Shown: positions 1 through 10,696, counted from the stretch's first letter. The stretch is DNA of 64,000 nt from DATKIY01 sp963726755 (GCA_963726755.1 CAVSDB010000002.1:248001-312000); one strand, 5' to 3'. Notes: a model not told the origin generated them from the sequence alone. Numbers and translations: made by a program.

Positions 1-1
1 C

Positions 2-390
2 GACACCCGGTTTGCCGCCGACGTCCTAGCGCCGCACGTCATGGCACTGATCTTGGATCACGTTCCGAAGACAGCAGCGGTCACGATGGCAGGTGACGCG
101 TTGCATGTCTGGCTCCCTTACAGCGACGCGATTCGTCAGTCGTCGCAGTTGGCGCAGCAACTGATCGAAGTCACCCAGGCGATCCGAGACGCCATCCCCG
201 GATTCATCTACACCGACCACCCGGACCGGTCCGACGTCGTCGAAGTCAGATCTCGCTGCCAAGCAAGACGGCCGCCGAGGAGTACCGCGCGAATCGACGT
301 CTCGGGCACAGCGCTGATCCGGCGCTGCAACGGATCTACGATCAGGCCCGAGCTCAGTGGGAAGCAGGCAACGTATCGTCGAAGTCATGA
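2..390 (+). CDS. 3' part of an unrecognised protein (cut by window start, frame broken)
   Basis: The reading frame is open from the first bases and runs well to about 240. Coding then appears to continue in another frame (residues like LPSKTAAEEYRANRRLGHS) to a TGA at 388-390, so a one-base indel near 240-250 is likely. The first part has a hydrophobic stretch (VMALILDHVP) followed by alternating polar and hydrophobic segments. I do not recognise the family. The terminal TGA overlaps the ATG of the next gene (ATGA), which suggests co-transcription with the homocysteine methyltransferase. Confidence 0.45.
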
Positions 391-1279
391 CCTCGCTGCT
401 CGAGCGCATGACCTACCGGACCGATCGTTCTCGACGGCGGCTGGCGACTCAGTTGGAGCGTCAGGGACATGACATCAGCGACGACCTGTGGTCGGCTCGA
501 CTGCTGCGCGACGACCCAGACGCCATCGTCCAGGCGCATCGCGAGTTCTTCCGCGCCGGCGCCGAAGTAGCGACGTCAGCCAGCTACCAAGCTTCCTTCG
601 ACGGATTCGCCGCTCACGGCATCGACCGAACCGAGGCCGTACGACTGATGCGGCTCAGCGTCGAGTTGGCGCGCAGAGCGGCTGACGAGGTCAGCGACCG
701 GCAGAGTTGGGTCGCGGCCTCGGTCGGACCGTACGGCGCGACGCTGGCTGACGGCTCGGAGTATCGCGGTGACTACGGCCTCAGCGTGAGTGCGCTGCGC
801 GAGTTCCACCGCCCTCGGTTGGAGGTGCTGGCGGAATCGGGTGCTGACGTCTTGGCCATCGAAACGATCCCGTGCGCGGCAGAAGTCGAGGCAGTGCTGC
901 TCGAGGTGCAGGAACTCGACGTGCCGGCTTGGCTGTCGCTGACCGTCGACGGATCCACTACGCGGGCGGGGGAACCCCTCGCCGACGTCTACGCCATGGC
1001 TGCCGATGTCGATGAAGTCATCGCGGTTGGGAGTCAACTGCTCGCGACCGAACGACGTACCTGGCGCACTTGCGCGCTGCGCGTGACGCAAGCGGGAAAC
1101 CCGGCATCGCCTACCCCAACAGCGGAGAAGCATGGGACGCCGAGCAGCGACGTTGGGACGGTGACCCACGGTTCGACTCGACGGCGGTTCGCCAGTGGGC
1201 GACCGACGGTGCCGCCCTGATCGGCGGTTGCTGCCGCGTCGGGCCGGATCAGATCAGCGACATCGCGGCATCCCTGTAA
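387..1279 (+). CDS. mmuM: Homocysteine S-methyltransferase, MmuM type (frame broken several times)
   Basis: Zinc-dependent cytosolic enzyme that moves a methyl group from S-methylmethionine (or a similar donor) to homocysteine, giving methionine. The sequence follows E. coli MmuM closely: a VLDGG start motif (out of frame near 424-440), LATQLERQG, DLWSARLL, SYQASFDGFAAHGI, SVGPYGATLADGSEYRGDY, FHRPR and ETIPC. After about 1033 come GVNC, AYPNSGEAWD and the zinc cysteines LIGGCC near the end. These pieces lie in different frames, with breaks near 420, 440, 1033 and 1065. The ATG at 387 overlaps the preceding stop. Length after repair fits the family (about 295 residues). Because all catalytic elements survive, I infer base-calling indels rather than decay. 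Confidence 0.8.
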
Positions 1280-1311
1280 GGACCAGATCGCGCTCCCCTA
1301 GGGTCTTGCCC

Positions 1312-1727
1312 GTGGAACAGGTCAACATCAGAGTCCGCTGGGCGGACATGGACGCGTACCGGCACGTCAACAACGCGATCTACCTCAACTACCTCGAAGA
1401 GGCACGCGATCGCGTGATGGAAAGCCATGTTCGGCGCTGAGGGATTCGACTTCGTCCTCGCCCACGTCGACATCGACTTTCGCAACGAGGTCACCCAAGA
1501 CGACGGCGAAGTGACCGTGCGGGGTCGGGTCGCTGGCTACGGACGCTCGAGCGTGCGTACCCGCGAAGTCGTCCTGAAGTCCGACGGCACGCTCGCCGCT
1601 GAGTCCGGGGCGGTGTCAGTGCCGCGCGATGAAACCACCGGCAATTCACGCCCACTCACCGACGCCGAACGCGCGATTCTCGATGCCGCGATTCGAAGCC
1701 GACCGCAAAGCCGGCCACGACTTCTAA
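1312..1727 (+). CDS. Acyl-CoA thioesterase, 4HBT hotdog fold (two frame breaks)
   Basis: Single hotdog-fold thioesterase of the YbgC/FcbC type, hydrolysing acyl-CoA esters in the cytosol. A GTG start at 1312 opens VEQVNIRVRWADMDAYRHVN, carrying the family signature in which an Asp (here WADMDAYRHVNN) activates water. The frame breaks near 1425 and continues as MFGAEGFDFVLAHVDIDF. A second break near 1690 restores an ending of FEADRKAGHDF and a TAA at 1725-1727, just before the convergent acyl-CoA dehydrogenase stop. Without the second shift the frame would run over 200 bases into the neighbour on the other strand. Substrate is unknown. Proximity to the acyl-CoA operon suggests a role in acyl-CoA turnover. 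Confidence 0.75.
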
Positions 1728-1741
1728 GCTTGGCCGAGGGG

Positions 1742-2903
1742 TTACCCGGGGTAGTCGATGAGTCCTGCGGTTCCGCGCTTGTTCAACTCGTTGCCGATGA
1801 TGAGCCGCTGGATTTCGCTGGTGCCTTCCCAGACGCGGTCGACGCGCAGTTCGCGGTACAGCCGCTCAACGGCGACGTCGCGCATGTACCCACGGCCACC
1901 GTGGATCTGAACTGCGTTGTCGATGACTCGACCAGCAGCCTCTGACGCCGCCAACTTCACGACGGCAGCCTTGGCGTGCAGCGACTTGCGATCCAGACCG
2001 TTCTCGGCCTCCCAGCCCACCTGGTAGACCAAGCCCACGCGACGAGGTCATGTCGACGACCATGTCGGCGAGCATTGCCTGGATCAGTTGGTGGTCGATG
2101 ATCGGACCGCCACCTTGGATGCGGTTCTTGGCGAACTCGACGGACTCGCGGATCGCGCGTGCTGCTGCGCCCACCGTCCGTGCGCCGATCATGAGCCGCT
2201 CTTCGACGAACCAGTCACGAATCAGCTCGTAGCCCTGACCGACTTCGCCCAGGATCTGCTCCGGTCCGAGTTCAACATCGGTGTAGGTGAACTCCGGGTG
2301 TTCGTAGACGAACGTGTGGGTGTACTTCGGCGTGCGCTTGACGGCAAGACCAGGTGCATCGCGATCGACGATGAACAACGTCGGCTTTCCGTCGACCCAC
2401 GCGAGCGTCAGGATGAACGCAGCAACGTCACCGACCGTCACGAACCACTTCTCACCGTTGAGGACGTAGCGGTCGCCCTTCCACACGGCTTGCGTAGTCA
2501 TGGCGAGCGGGTCTGACCCCGCGTGCTCTTCGGTGACAGCGATGGCGTCTCGCTTGAGTCCCTGAATGCCAGGCAGCAAGTACTTCTCGCGCTGTTCGGG
2601 AGTACAGGCGCGCAGGGCGTTCGCTGGCCGCCAGACGGTGTCCCACAACGCGTTGGTGAGTCCACCGAGTTGCTCGTGGTAGAGGATCTGCTCGAGCGTG
2701 GTGAGTCCGGCGCCGCCCCACTCACGCGGCATGTTGACCGCCTGCAGATCGGCGTCGAGCACCGCCTGGCGAATCTTGTCGTGCGTGATCTCGTCAAGGC
2801 CGTTGTTCATCTCGCACTCGACCTCGAAAGGCTTAAGGAACTCGTACAGTTCTGCGACGCGCGCAATCAGCTTCTTCTGCTCCGGCGTGTAGCTGAAATC
2901 CAT
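1742..2903 (-). CDS. Acyl-CoA dehydrogenase (one frame break)
   Basis: FAD-dependent dehydrogenase introducing the alpha-beta double bond into an acyl-CoA and passing electrons to ETF. The N-terminal helical domain starts MDFSYTPEQKKLIARVAEL. The middle contains AVTEEHAGSDPLAMTT and NGEKWFVTVGD (FAD and substrate binding). The C-terminal part has QIHGGRGYMRD and VWEGTSEIQRLII, where the Glu after VW is the expected catalytic base. The frame breaks near 2040-2050 between DMVVDMTSSR and the MGLVYQVGWEAENG side. After repair about 385 residues, normal for the family. The start ATG overlaps the stop of the CoA ligase upstream (ATGA). It is the last gene of a four-gene leftward operon. Confidence 0.85.
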
Positions 2904-4991
2904 CAGATCGAGCCTTTCTCAGTCGTATTGTCAAGCGTGTACGATTCTGTGATGATGCGGGCGTCGAGTGCGATTGCACCCTCGGCTGTGACGAGCAAGG
3001 GATTGACTTCAAGTTCGGCGATCTCGGGGTGACTTGCTGCGAAGCGGCTGATCGTGACGACGGCGTCTGCGGCCGCATCGAGATCAACCGCTGCGCGTCC
3101 ACGAACCCCTGACAACAACGCCGCCCCTCGCAGTTGCGTCAGCATGCGTCGAGCCGTCGATTGGTCGACGGGAGCTAGCGCGGTGGCGACGTCGGCCAGC
3201 ACCTCGGTGAAGATGCCGCCGATGCCCACCATGACCACCGCTCCGAAGCGAGGATCACGACGTGCGCCGACGATGAGTTCGACACCGGCAGACGTATCGG
3301 CCATCTCCTCGACCGTGACTGCTTCAGGAGACAGCGCAGCCACCATCGCGTCATAACTGGCGAGCAGGTCGTCCGCGGACGACAGCCCGAGCACCACACC
3401 ACCGGCGTCAGATTTGTGAAGCAGTCCCATGGCCTTCAACACGACGGGGAACTTCAGATCCCGAGCCGCGTCGATGACCTCGTCCCTGGTCGCGGCAAGT
3501 TGCGCACCGGGGAAGCGCAAGCCTTGGTCAGCCAGCACCTTGCGCGAGGACCAGTAGTCGGTCTGCGTCACCAGATCTGTTTCACCCTGGTCGAGGGTCG
3601 GTTCGGCAATCACGGTTCGCACCTTCTCGACCGCAGCGAGAGCGTCAACCGCACCCTCGATCGTTCGATACACCGGAACGCCGGCCGCGCGCAGCGCGTC
3701 AGCGGCCTCGCCGGTGGGATACATCGAGTGCACGACCAGTCCGTGACCTGCGTCGTGCGCAACTTGCGCGAGCGCCTGAGCCGCCTTGACCTCTGCGGGG
3801 GCGAGTTCCGCGGAGTACTGCGCGTAGCCGCCGAAGTAACCGCTGAGGATGAGGCTGTCGACCTCACCGCTGGCCAACACTCGCTCGGTGACTCGGGCGA
3901 AACAGGTGATGTCTTGCTCACCACCGCCCGCCACGTCGATCGGGTTCACTGTCGCGGCAGACGGCGGGAGTTCACCCGCGACGATCTCGGTAAGCGCCTG
4001 GCTGAATGCGGGGACGTTCAAACCACGAGCCTCAGCGACATCGGCCGCGATGGACGCGTGGCCACCACCGTCGGTGAGGACGGAGACACGAGGGCCACCT
4101 GGACGCATCGACGTGCTCAGCAGCGCGAGGACGTCGGCCATCTCACGCGGTGTGTGAACCCGTGCGATCCCGGCCGCTTCACAGGCGGCATCGACGACGC
4201 TTGAATCCGAGACCAACGATGCGGTGTGCGAGGCCGCCTGACGGCTCGCGGCGTCGCTGGTACCCACGGTCAACAACACGACCGGCTTACCGTTGCGATT
4301 CGCTTTGCGGGCAGCCTCAACGAACCGACGACCGTCGCGGAAGTCCTCGCAGTAGACGGCGATGGCGTCGGTGCCGTCGTGATCCGCGCAGGCAGCAACA
4401 AGGTCAGCGGCTTCTAGGTCGGCCTGGTTGCCGAGCGAGGCGAAGCGCGAGAAGCCCAACGAATGGTCTTCGAGCAACTGCGCAAGTTCAAGCGACAGGT
4501 TGCCGCTTTGCGACAAGAACGCGATCCGACCGGGGGGCAACGGGTTCGACGTCAGTCGCAGGTCACTGCTCGAGTCGTAAACGCCAAGGCAGTTGGGACC
4601 GAGCATCACCGACCCAGCGTCGCGAACTCGCTGAGCGATCGCCTGCTCGCGTTTCAAGCCCTCGGGTCCGGACTCGCCAAGGCCGGCGCTGATGCCGACG
4701 ATGGCCGGGATACCCATGGCAAGCGCATCGTCGATGGTGGCCTCAAACGCACCCGCCGGAACCGCGATGACCGCGAGGCCCACTTTGTCTTCGATGGCAC
4801 GCAGCGACGGAACCGTCGGCTGGCCAAGCACCGTTGAGGCATCGAGCGTTCACCAAGAAGGCCGGACGGCTACTCCGCAACGCCTCACGGGCGAGCCAGT
4901 TCCCCCACTTCCATGGGTCGTCACTGGCGCCGACGATGGCAACGCTGTCGGGGGCAAAGAGTGCCTTCAAACTCGAGTCGTCACCGTTCAC
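2903..4991 (-). CDS. Acyl-CoA/acetate-CoA ligase, NDP-forming type, with ATP-grasp (one frame break)
   Basis: About 695 residues. The order is an N-terminal CoA-binding Rossmann domain (LFAPDSVAIVGASDDPWKWG), a succinyl-CoA synthetase-like flavodoxin domain (VMLGPNCLGVYDSS, FLSQSGNLSLELAQLLED), a second ligase domain, and a C-terminal ATP-grasp part (FPVVLKAMGLLHKSDAGGV, AELEVNPLLVTAEG). This matches single-chain ADP-forming acyl-CoA ligases, here without a GNAT domain. The GTG at 4991 overlaps the TGA of the upstream reductase. A frame break near 4835 separates the first about 50 residues from the rest. In the operon it probably activates a fatty, branched or aromatic-derived acid to its CoA ester. 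The exact substrate cannot be read from sequence. Confidence 0.8.
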
Positions 4992-5791
4992 CACGATTTG
5001 TGCTCCGAGACTCCGAAGACCTGCTTGCCCAGCCATTGACCACCGTCGACGGTGAGCACCTCACCGGTGATGTAGCTGGCGACGTCCGAGAGCAGGAACG
5101 CAGCCGCTCCGGCGACCTCAGCTGGTGTGGTGAATCGACGCATCGGTACTGAGTCGATGAGCAATTGACGGTCCTCGTCGGTCGGCCAGAGCGCCGCACC
5201 AGCACCCTCGGTCTCGGTCGGGCCGGGTGCGATGGCGTTGACACGCAGGCCGTACCGAGCCCATTCGACGGCAAGGGTCCGCGTCAACGCGAGGACACCT
5301 GCCTTGGCCGCAGCACTGTGGGACGTTCCGGGATGACCGGTCCAGGCGTACGTCGCGATCACGTTGAGGATCGAGCCGGACGTCTCTCGCTCTTTAGCGA
5401 TGTTGGCGAACGTCCGCGAGCAGTTGAAGGTTCCGACGAGCACGATGTCGACAACTGCCTTGAAACCGCGCGAGCTCATCTCTTCAGCCGGTACGACGAA
5501 GTTCCCGGCAGCGTTGTTCACCAAGCCTGACAACCCACCCAGTTCGTCGGCCGCGCTACGCAGCGCCTGCTCGACCGCTTCGTCATCACGCACATCGAGC
5601 GCTCGTGTCAGAACTGTCGAGCCAGGAGATTCGGCGACGATCCCAGCGGCTGCGTTGGCGAGTTTGGTCTCGTCACGACCGACCAAAACTAGCGACGCTC
5701 CGTTAGCGGCGAGGTGTGAGGCAATACCCAGACCGATTCCGCTGCCGCCGCCGGTAACGACGTACGACCGACCCTCGAACTGCCCGCTCAT
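4988..5791 (-). CDS. SDR-family 2,4-dienoyl-CoA reductase-like enzyme
   Basis: 267-residue short-chain dehydrogenase/reductase. The cofactor motif TGGGSGIGLGIA and the NNAAGNF motif are intact, and the ending VDGGQW is typical of FabG-like enzymes. The usual catalytic YxxxK is replaced: the region reads HSAAAKAGVLALTRTLAVEWA, so the Lys is kept but the Tyr is not. The same substitution is known in peroxisomal 2,4-dienoyl-CoA reductases, which fits the acyl-CoA context. I chose the ATG at 5791 because it overlaps the TGA of the upstream dehydrogenase (ATGA); the frame is also open further upstream. Second gene of the acyl-CoA operon. Confidence 0.8.
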   Translation of the reverse strand: MSGQFEGRSYVVTGGGSGIGLGIASHLAANGASLVLVGRDETKLANAAAGIVAESPGSTVLTRALDVRDDEAVEQALRSAADELGGLSGLVNNAAGNFVVPAEEMSSRGFKAVVDIVLVGTFNCSRTFANIAKERETSGSILNVIATYAWTGHPGTSHSAAAKAGVLALTRTLAVEWARYGLRVNAIAPGPTETEGAGAALWPTDEDRQLLIDSVPMRRFTTPAEVAGAAAFLLSDVASYITGEVLTVDGGQWLGKQVFGVSEHKSW

Positions 5792-7012
5792 TTCGCGGCC
5801 TCGCTCGCCAGTGCCCGCGAGATGATGAGTCGCTGGATGTCGGATGTGCCCTCTTCGATCTCCTCGAGTTTCGCGTCGCGCATCCACTTCTCAACCAAGA
5901 ATTCGCGTGAGTAACCCCACCCACCAAGTGTTTGCACAGCCGCCCAGGTACAGAACATCGCCGCTTCGGACGCGACGAGCTTGGCTTGCGCACATTCAGC
6001 AGCTGCCGGCAGGCCGGCGTCCAGGCGCTTGGCGGCCCGCCAGACCATCAGCCGAGACTGCTCTACTCGCGTGGCCATGTCAGCGAGCCGGAAGGCGACC
6101 GCCTGGTGCTCGATGATCGGCTTACCGAACTGCTGCCGCTGCTTCGCGTAGTCGATGGCGTACTCGGTAGCCGCCCGCGCAGCGCCGGTCGCAGCCGCAC
6201 CGAGAATGGCGCGCGATGCGTCGAAGGTGTGCATGAGTCCGTGGAACGCTTGTCCCTCGTCGCCGAGTCGATCGGCGTCCGGAACGAAGACGTTGTCCAG
6301 GAACATCTCGGTATTGATGATGGCCCGCTGGCCCATCTTCTTCATCGGCTGACCGAAGCTGAAGCCCTCGGTCCCCTTGCGAATCAGGAACGCGGTAACA
6401 CCACGGCTTCGTAACGCGGCATCGACCGTTGCGAAGACGACGTAGAACTCGGCGGCGCCACCGTTGCTGATCCAGGTCTTCTGGCCACTGATCCGGTAGC
6501 CGCCGTCAACCTTGACGGCTTTGGTACGCATCGCGGCAGCGTCGCTGCCGACCTCGGGCTCAGTGACGGCCAGCGACGTCATCGGGGTGTCGACCCCAGC
6601 CAAGGGAGTCAGCCAACGTTGCTGTTGATCCTCGGTCCCCAGATCGAGAACGGGGTGGGCGAAGAATCCATTGGACGCCAGGAGGTTGCCGATGCCCGGG
6701 TCTCCCGCACACAGTTCCTCTTGGACCAGGCACTGGCTGAAGACGTCGGTGAATCCGCCACCGCCGAGTCGCTCAGGCAGCATGAACCCAGTGATTCCCA
6801 CGCGCTGCCGCTTTGCGCCAGATCTCCCAGGGAACTTCGATGTCTGCCTCGTCGACCTCGCGGGCGATCGGCCGAACCTCTTTCTCGGCGAAGGCGCGGC
6901 AAAGCTCAACGACGGCGCTCTGCTCTTCGGAAAGCGGAATGAGCTCGGTCGGCAGGTCACGCAGCACGGGGACCTCCAGGGTGGGGATGTGGGGATATTT
7001 TCCGATCGTCAA
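5788..7012 (-). CDS. Acyl-CoA dehydrogenase, first gene of the operon (one frame break)
   Basis: Second acyl-CoA dehydrogenase of the cluster, about 408 residues. N-terminal helices PLSEEQSAVVELCRAFAEKE, then after a break near 6805 the rest: SLAVTEPEVGSDAAAM, ISGQKTWISNGGAAEF, FGKPIIEHQAVAFRLADMA, QTLGGWGYSREF and LEEIEEGTSDIQRLI. The Glu before GTS is the expected catalytic base. The start is a TTG at 7012 (TIGKYPHIPTLEVP follows); no better in-frame start is visible upstream. The end overlaps the reductase start by four bases. The gene lies directly behind a palindromic operator and is probably repressed by the divergent TetR protein. Confidence 0.83.
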
Positions 7013-7038
7013 CGAATAGCGACTATGGTGACTGAAAC

Positions 7039-7052
7039 TGACTGATCAGTCA
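7039..7052. promoter_or_regulatory. Probable TetR operator in the divergent intergenic region
   Basis: A perfect 14-base palindrome, TGACTGATCAGTCA, lies 27 bases upstream of the acyl-CoA dehydrogenase start and about 95 bases before the tetR GTG. Length, symmetry and position between a TetR-type gene and the operon it faces fit a TetR-family binding site. Binding itself is inferred. Confidence 0.6.
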
Positions 7053-7146
7053 AGTAGGCAATAGCCGCTGAAAATACGGCCTGAGCCGATGAATCTTCCC
7101 GTCGCAACGGTTGTATTTTGACTCGTGCGTCAGATACTCTGCAGCC

Positions 7147-7746
7147 GTGACAGTCCAGACCGAAGAAGCCCGCAAGCGCGTGATCTTGGACGCCGCGGTT
7201 GCGGTCGTCGTCGAACGCGGCTTCGGAGCGGCGCGGGTTGCCGACATCGCCGAACGGGCTGGCACGAGCACCGGCACCGTTCACTACTACTTCCCGACCA
7301 AGTTGGACGTCCTCGATGCGGCACTGCAGCACGCGTCCGATCGTTCGGCGATCCGCCACCGCAGCGAGCTGGCGTCAACGACCAACGCCCGCGAGCGGCT
7401 GATTCGACTCATCGATCTGCAACTCCCCGACGGCGCCGTAGCCGACGAATGGGCGGTCTGGCTCGAGTTCTGGAACGAAGCCCGACACCGCGAAGAACTA
7501 CGCGCACGCAATCGCGAGGTTTACGCCAGGTGGATCGGGCTGATCGAATCGATCGTCACCGAAGGCATCAAGTCAGGGGTCTTCCGACCCGACGCGGACG
7601 CCCGCGACTTCGCGCTGCGTTTTGCCGGACTCTTCGACGGCCTCGGCATCCAAGCGCTGCTGCAACCGAGTCTCGACAACCGCTGGCAGCTGAGGCAACT
7701 GCTCGTGTCGATGATCGAGCGTGACCTCGATCCGGCTACAAGCTGA
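7147..7746 (+). CDS. TetR-family transcriptional repressor
   Basis: 199-residue regulator. N-terminal helix-turn-helix: ILDAAVAVVVERGFGAARVA, then DIAERAGTSTGTVHYYFPTK, the classic TetR recognition helix. The C-terminal half (WLEFWNEARHREELRARN, DARDFALRFAGLFDGLGIQ) resembles the ligand-binding domain of BetI/FadR-like members. I chose the GTG at 7147, which gives a short N-terminus of the usual size; the frame is open a little further upstream. It is transcribed away from the acyl-CoA degradation operon and is expected to repress it, released by an acyl-CoA or fatty acid. Confidence 0.88.
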   Translation: MTVQTEEARKRVILDAAVAVVVERGFGAARVADIAERAGTSTGTVHYYFPTKLDVLDAALQHASDRSAIRHRSELASTTNARERLIRLIDLQLPDGAVADEWAVWLEFWNEARHREELRARNREVYARWIGLIESIVTEGIKSGVFRPDADARDFALRFAGLFDGLGIQALLQPSLDNRWQLRQLLVSMIERDLDPATS

Positions 7747-7754
7747 AGACTCGC

Positions 7755-9384
7755 TCACCCTTCGACCCAGGTCGCGGCCACCTTCGTCTCGCAGATTCCG
7801 TCGGTCGGCCCGTCGAACGGATCCCGATCGAGCAGCGCAAAGTCCGCGAACTTCCCCACCTCGATCGTCCCGGTGGAGTCGTCGAGGTGATTCACGTAGG
7901 TCGACCCCGCGGTGTACGCGGTGAGCGCGGTCGCCAGGTTCAACTTCTGCTCAGGCAGGAACGGCTCTTTCGAGGCGGACTCGTCGAACGGCGCGGTGCG
8001 GTTGACGGCGACGTGTGAACCCCAAAGCACGTCAGGGGAACTCACCGACCAGTCGCTGCCGCCGGCAAGGCGCGCACCCGCGCTAACCAATGCCCCGAAC
8101 GGATACTGCGTCCGCCACCGTGGCTCTCCCAAGAACGGGATCGTCAACTCGTCCATCTGCGGTTCGTGACAAGCCCAGAGGGGTTGCATATTCGCCGTGA
8201 CGTTCAGCGCCGCGAACCGCGGGACGTCGTCGGGGTGAATGACCTGGATGTGCGCGATGTGATGACGCAAGTCATGATCACCGTTCGACGTGTTTGCGCT
8301 CTCGATCGCATCGAGCGCCTCACGTACGGCTCGGTCACCGATCGCGTGGAAGTGAACCTGGAAACCAAGCTTGTCGAGCGCGGTCACCGACGCGTTCAGC
8401 GCTTCTGGATCGACGAAACTGATTCCAGAGTTGTCCGTGTGGTCACCGCACGCGTCGAGGTAGGGCGACAACATCGCCGCCGTGAAGTTTTCCGCCACCC
8501 CGTCCTGCATGATTTTCACTGACGTAGCGGCAAACCGTCCGGCTTGGCCGCGCTCGCGATGAGCGAGCAGGTCGTCGATCTGCTCGGCTCCCTTCTGTCG
8601 ATCCCACCAGATCGCCCCAACGACTCGCGCCTTCAACGCTCCGCTCGCGGCGGCGCGTAAGTACGCGTCCATGGGATCGAGCCGACCCGGCATCTCGGAC
8701 AGGATCGCGTCCTGCCACCCGGTGATGCCCAACGCGAACATGTAGTCCTGCGCGACCAGCAAGCGCGCGGTCGTAATCATCCTGCGACGGGCGGCGGCAC
8801 CAGATCTGCGACGAGTCTCATGGCCCCCTCGTGAAGGGTGCCGCTCGGAGATCCATCAGCTTCGCGTTCAATGCGTCCGTCGGACGGATCGGGCGTACCT
8901 GCGTCGATCCCAGCCAGTTCAAGGGCCCGTGAGTTGACCCAAGCGCTGTGTCCGTCACGGTTGGGGAGAAAGATCGGTCGGTCAGAAACCACCGCATCGA
9001 GCAGTTGGCGCGTGGGCGTGCCGCCCGGGAAAGCTAGCCATCGACCAGCCGCCACCGGTGATCCACGGGACGTCTGGGTTGGCTCCGGGCGTACTCGGCA
9101 ACGGTGGAGATGCAGTCGTTGGCCTCGATCACGTCGTGCAGTTCGCATCGCAACATCGCGTAGCCGGCGTAGACCGGATGCACGTGAGCGTCGACGAACC
9201 CGGGCGTGAGCAGCCCTCCACCGACGTCGACAACCTCGGTCGAGGCATCGATCTCGTCGCGGATCTCGTCGTCGCTGCCCACTCGGGCGATCCGACCGTC
9301 CTTGACCGCCACGGCGAGTGATCGAGGAGCAACCCCTAGGCCCTCGAACACTGCTCCTCCGACAAACGCCAGATCTGCGGCCAT
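7755..9384 (-). CDS. Amidohydrolase family 3 (YtcJ-like) metal-dependent hydrolase (frame broken)
   Basis: About 540 residues after repair, cytosolic, probably hydrolysing an amide, formamide or cyclic imide. The N-terminal part (MAADLAFVGGAVFEG, LLTPGFVDAHVHP) holds the metal-binding HxH. The central part has FLPNRDGHSAWVNSRALELA. The C-terminal part has FHAIGDRAVREALDAIE, HHIAHIQVIHPDD, RLAGGSDWSVSSPD and the closing beta strands IEVGKFADFALLDRDPF. These motifs define the YtcJ/NfdA subgroup. Frame breaks near 9030-9085 and near 8775 split the gene into three readable parts. The substrate cannot be predicted. The gene converges on tetR with eight bases between stops. Confidence 0.8.
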
Positions 9385-9523
9385 GGGTGCTCCTTGCTTG
9401 GGAACGCTCCGTAGCGAACCTCTACGTCGTCAGGAGCCTGCCAGACCCGGCACTCGTTGGCATCAGCAACACTCGGCCGGACCAACCACCGATCGGCGAC
9501 CGAGCGTCTGATACTCAGGACCT

Positions 9524-10004
9524 ATGCGCGGCGACGGGGACGGTTGGCTCGAGTGTGAACGCGGCCACCGCCATTGGGGGTTGTTCGGCGCCGCTGGACT
9601 GTTGCTGCACACCGAGGTCGACGGCGTCGCAGTGGTTCTACTGCAGCATCGCGCTGACTGGTGCCACCACGGCGGTACATGGGGAATCCCTGGCGGAGCC
9701 CGGGACTCACATGAGAGCGCTCAGATTGCCGCCCTTCGCGAAGCAAACGAGGAGGCCGGGATCACCGAGCCCGGTGTGACGATCGTTGAGGAGTTCGTCG
9801 ACGACCACGGTGGGTGGGCTTACACAACCGTGGTGGCGTCAGTTGCCGCACCGGTCGACACCGTCCCCAACGCCGAGACCGAAGCTCTCGGTCTGGCACC
9901 CCGTCTCCGAAGTGGCCGACCTAGACCTCCACCCCGGCTTCGGCACCACCTGGCCCACCGTCCAACACCACCTCCCGCACTCACACCCAACCCCCAAAAC
10001 CTAA
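9524..10004 (+). CDS. Nudix hydrolase (one frame break)
   Basis: About 160-residue MutT-like pyrophosphohydrolase. The Nudix box is complete: GGARDSHESAQIAALREANE followed by EAGI, with the conserved G, E, RE and EE spacing. It is preceded by GLFGAAGLLLH and HHGGTWGIPG, typical of the fold. Near 9888 the frame breaks: the natural continuation is LSVWHPVSEVADLDLHPGF and a stop at 10004, whereas the unshifted frame runs into a low-complexity Arg/Pro tail. It likely cleans up oxidised or otherwise unwanted nucleotides or nucleotide sugars in the cytosol; the exact substrate is unknown. Confidence 0.82.
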
Positions 10005-10087
10005 GAACGACGCGCTCTCCCGCACTGGTGCAACAAACTCCGCATTCATGCTGTGGAAAACGCAGCGCTTAGCCCTTAGATGAGGCC

Positions 10088-10690
10088 ATGGCAGGTGAGC
10101 GCAAAGCCCAGATCGCCACTGCCGTCATCTTCGCCGCCACAGTCGTTCAGTTGGCAGTTGCAACTTTCGCGAGTGGACTCGCTCAATTTGACGGCAAAGC
10201 GTTTGGCGCACGACTGATTGCGTATCCGCTGATGATGCTGACCGTCCCGTTCTGCTACGCCGTCCATCGACGACTCACCGGCTCCACTGCGCCACTTCCA
10301 TGGTCTGGCTTCGCCCTGATCATGACGCCGTTCCTGATAGACGTGACTGGGAACACGTTGAATCTCTATGACAGCGTCAGTTGGTGGGACGACCTCAACC
10401 ACTTCGTCAACTGGCTGCTGCTGGGAGCGGGAATCGGTGTGCTGTTGTCACGCAGTAAGGCGGCGCCACCGTGGGTGCTTGGCTGGCTCGTCGCCGGGAT
10501 CGGCGCCATCCTGGCGATCGGCTGGGAACTCGCCGAGTGGTACACGTTCATTCGCCACGGCACCGAACTCGATACGGCGTATCAGGACACGTTGGGGGAC
10601 GAGTTCCTTGGCACGATGGGAGCCGCGGTTGCCGGAGTGTGGGTGGTACGTCGAAAGCGGCACACGCTGAGCCGACAGATCCTCGACTAG
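10088..10690 (+). CDS. Integral membrane protein, YjdF/DUF2238-like
   Basis: 200 residues with about five transmembrane segments: an N-terminal helix (AVIFAATVVQLAVATFAS), then YPLMMLTVPFCYAV, ALIMTPFLIDV, a segment around WWDDLNHFVNWLLLGAG, GWLVAGIGAILAIGWELAEW and a last segment GTMGAAVAGVWVV. The DDLNHF and WELAEW motifs with a following D...D pattern resemble YjdF/DUF2238 inner membrane proteins, whose role is unknown. It converges on the plsC-like gene with only six bases between stops. Confidence 0.7.
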   Translation: MAGERKAQIATAVIFAATVVQLAVATFASGLAQFDGKAFGARLIAYPLMMLTVPFCYAVHRRLTGSTAPLPWSGFALIMTPFLIDVTGNTLNLYDSVSWWDDLNHFVNWLLLGAGIGVLLSRSKAAPPWVLGWLVAGIGAILAIGWELAEWYTFIRHGTELDTAYQDTLGDEFLGTMGAAVAGVWVVRRKRHTLSRQILD

Positions 10691-10696
10691 TCGCCG

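Noticed and set aside
3416..4204. 262-codon rightward open frame
   Set aside because: It lies antisense to the CoA ligase, whose motifs are unmistakable; the frame has no family features.
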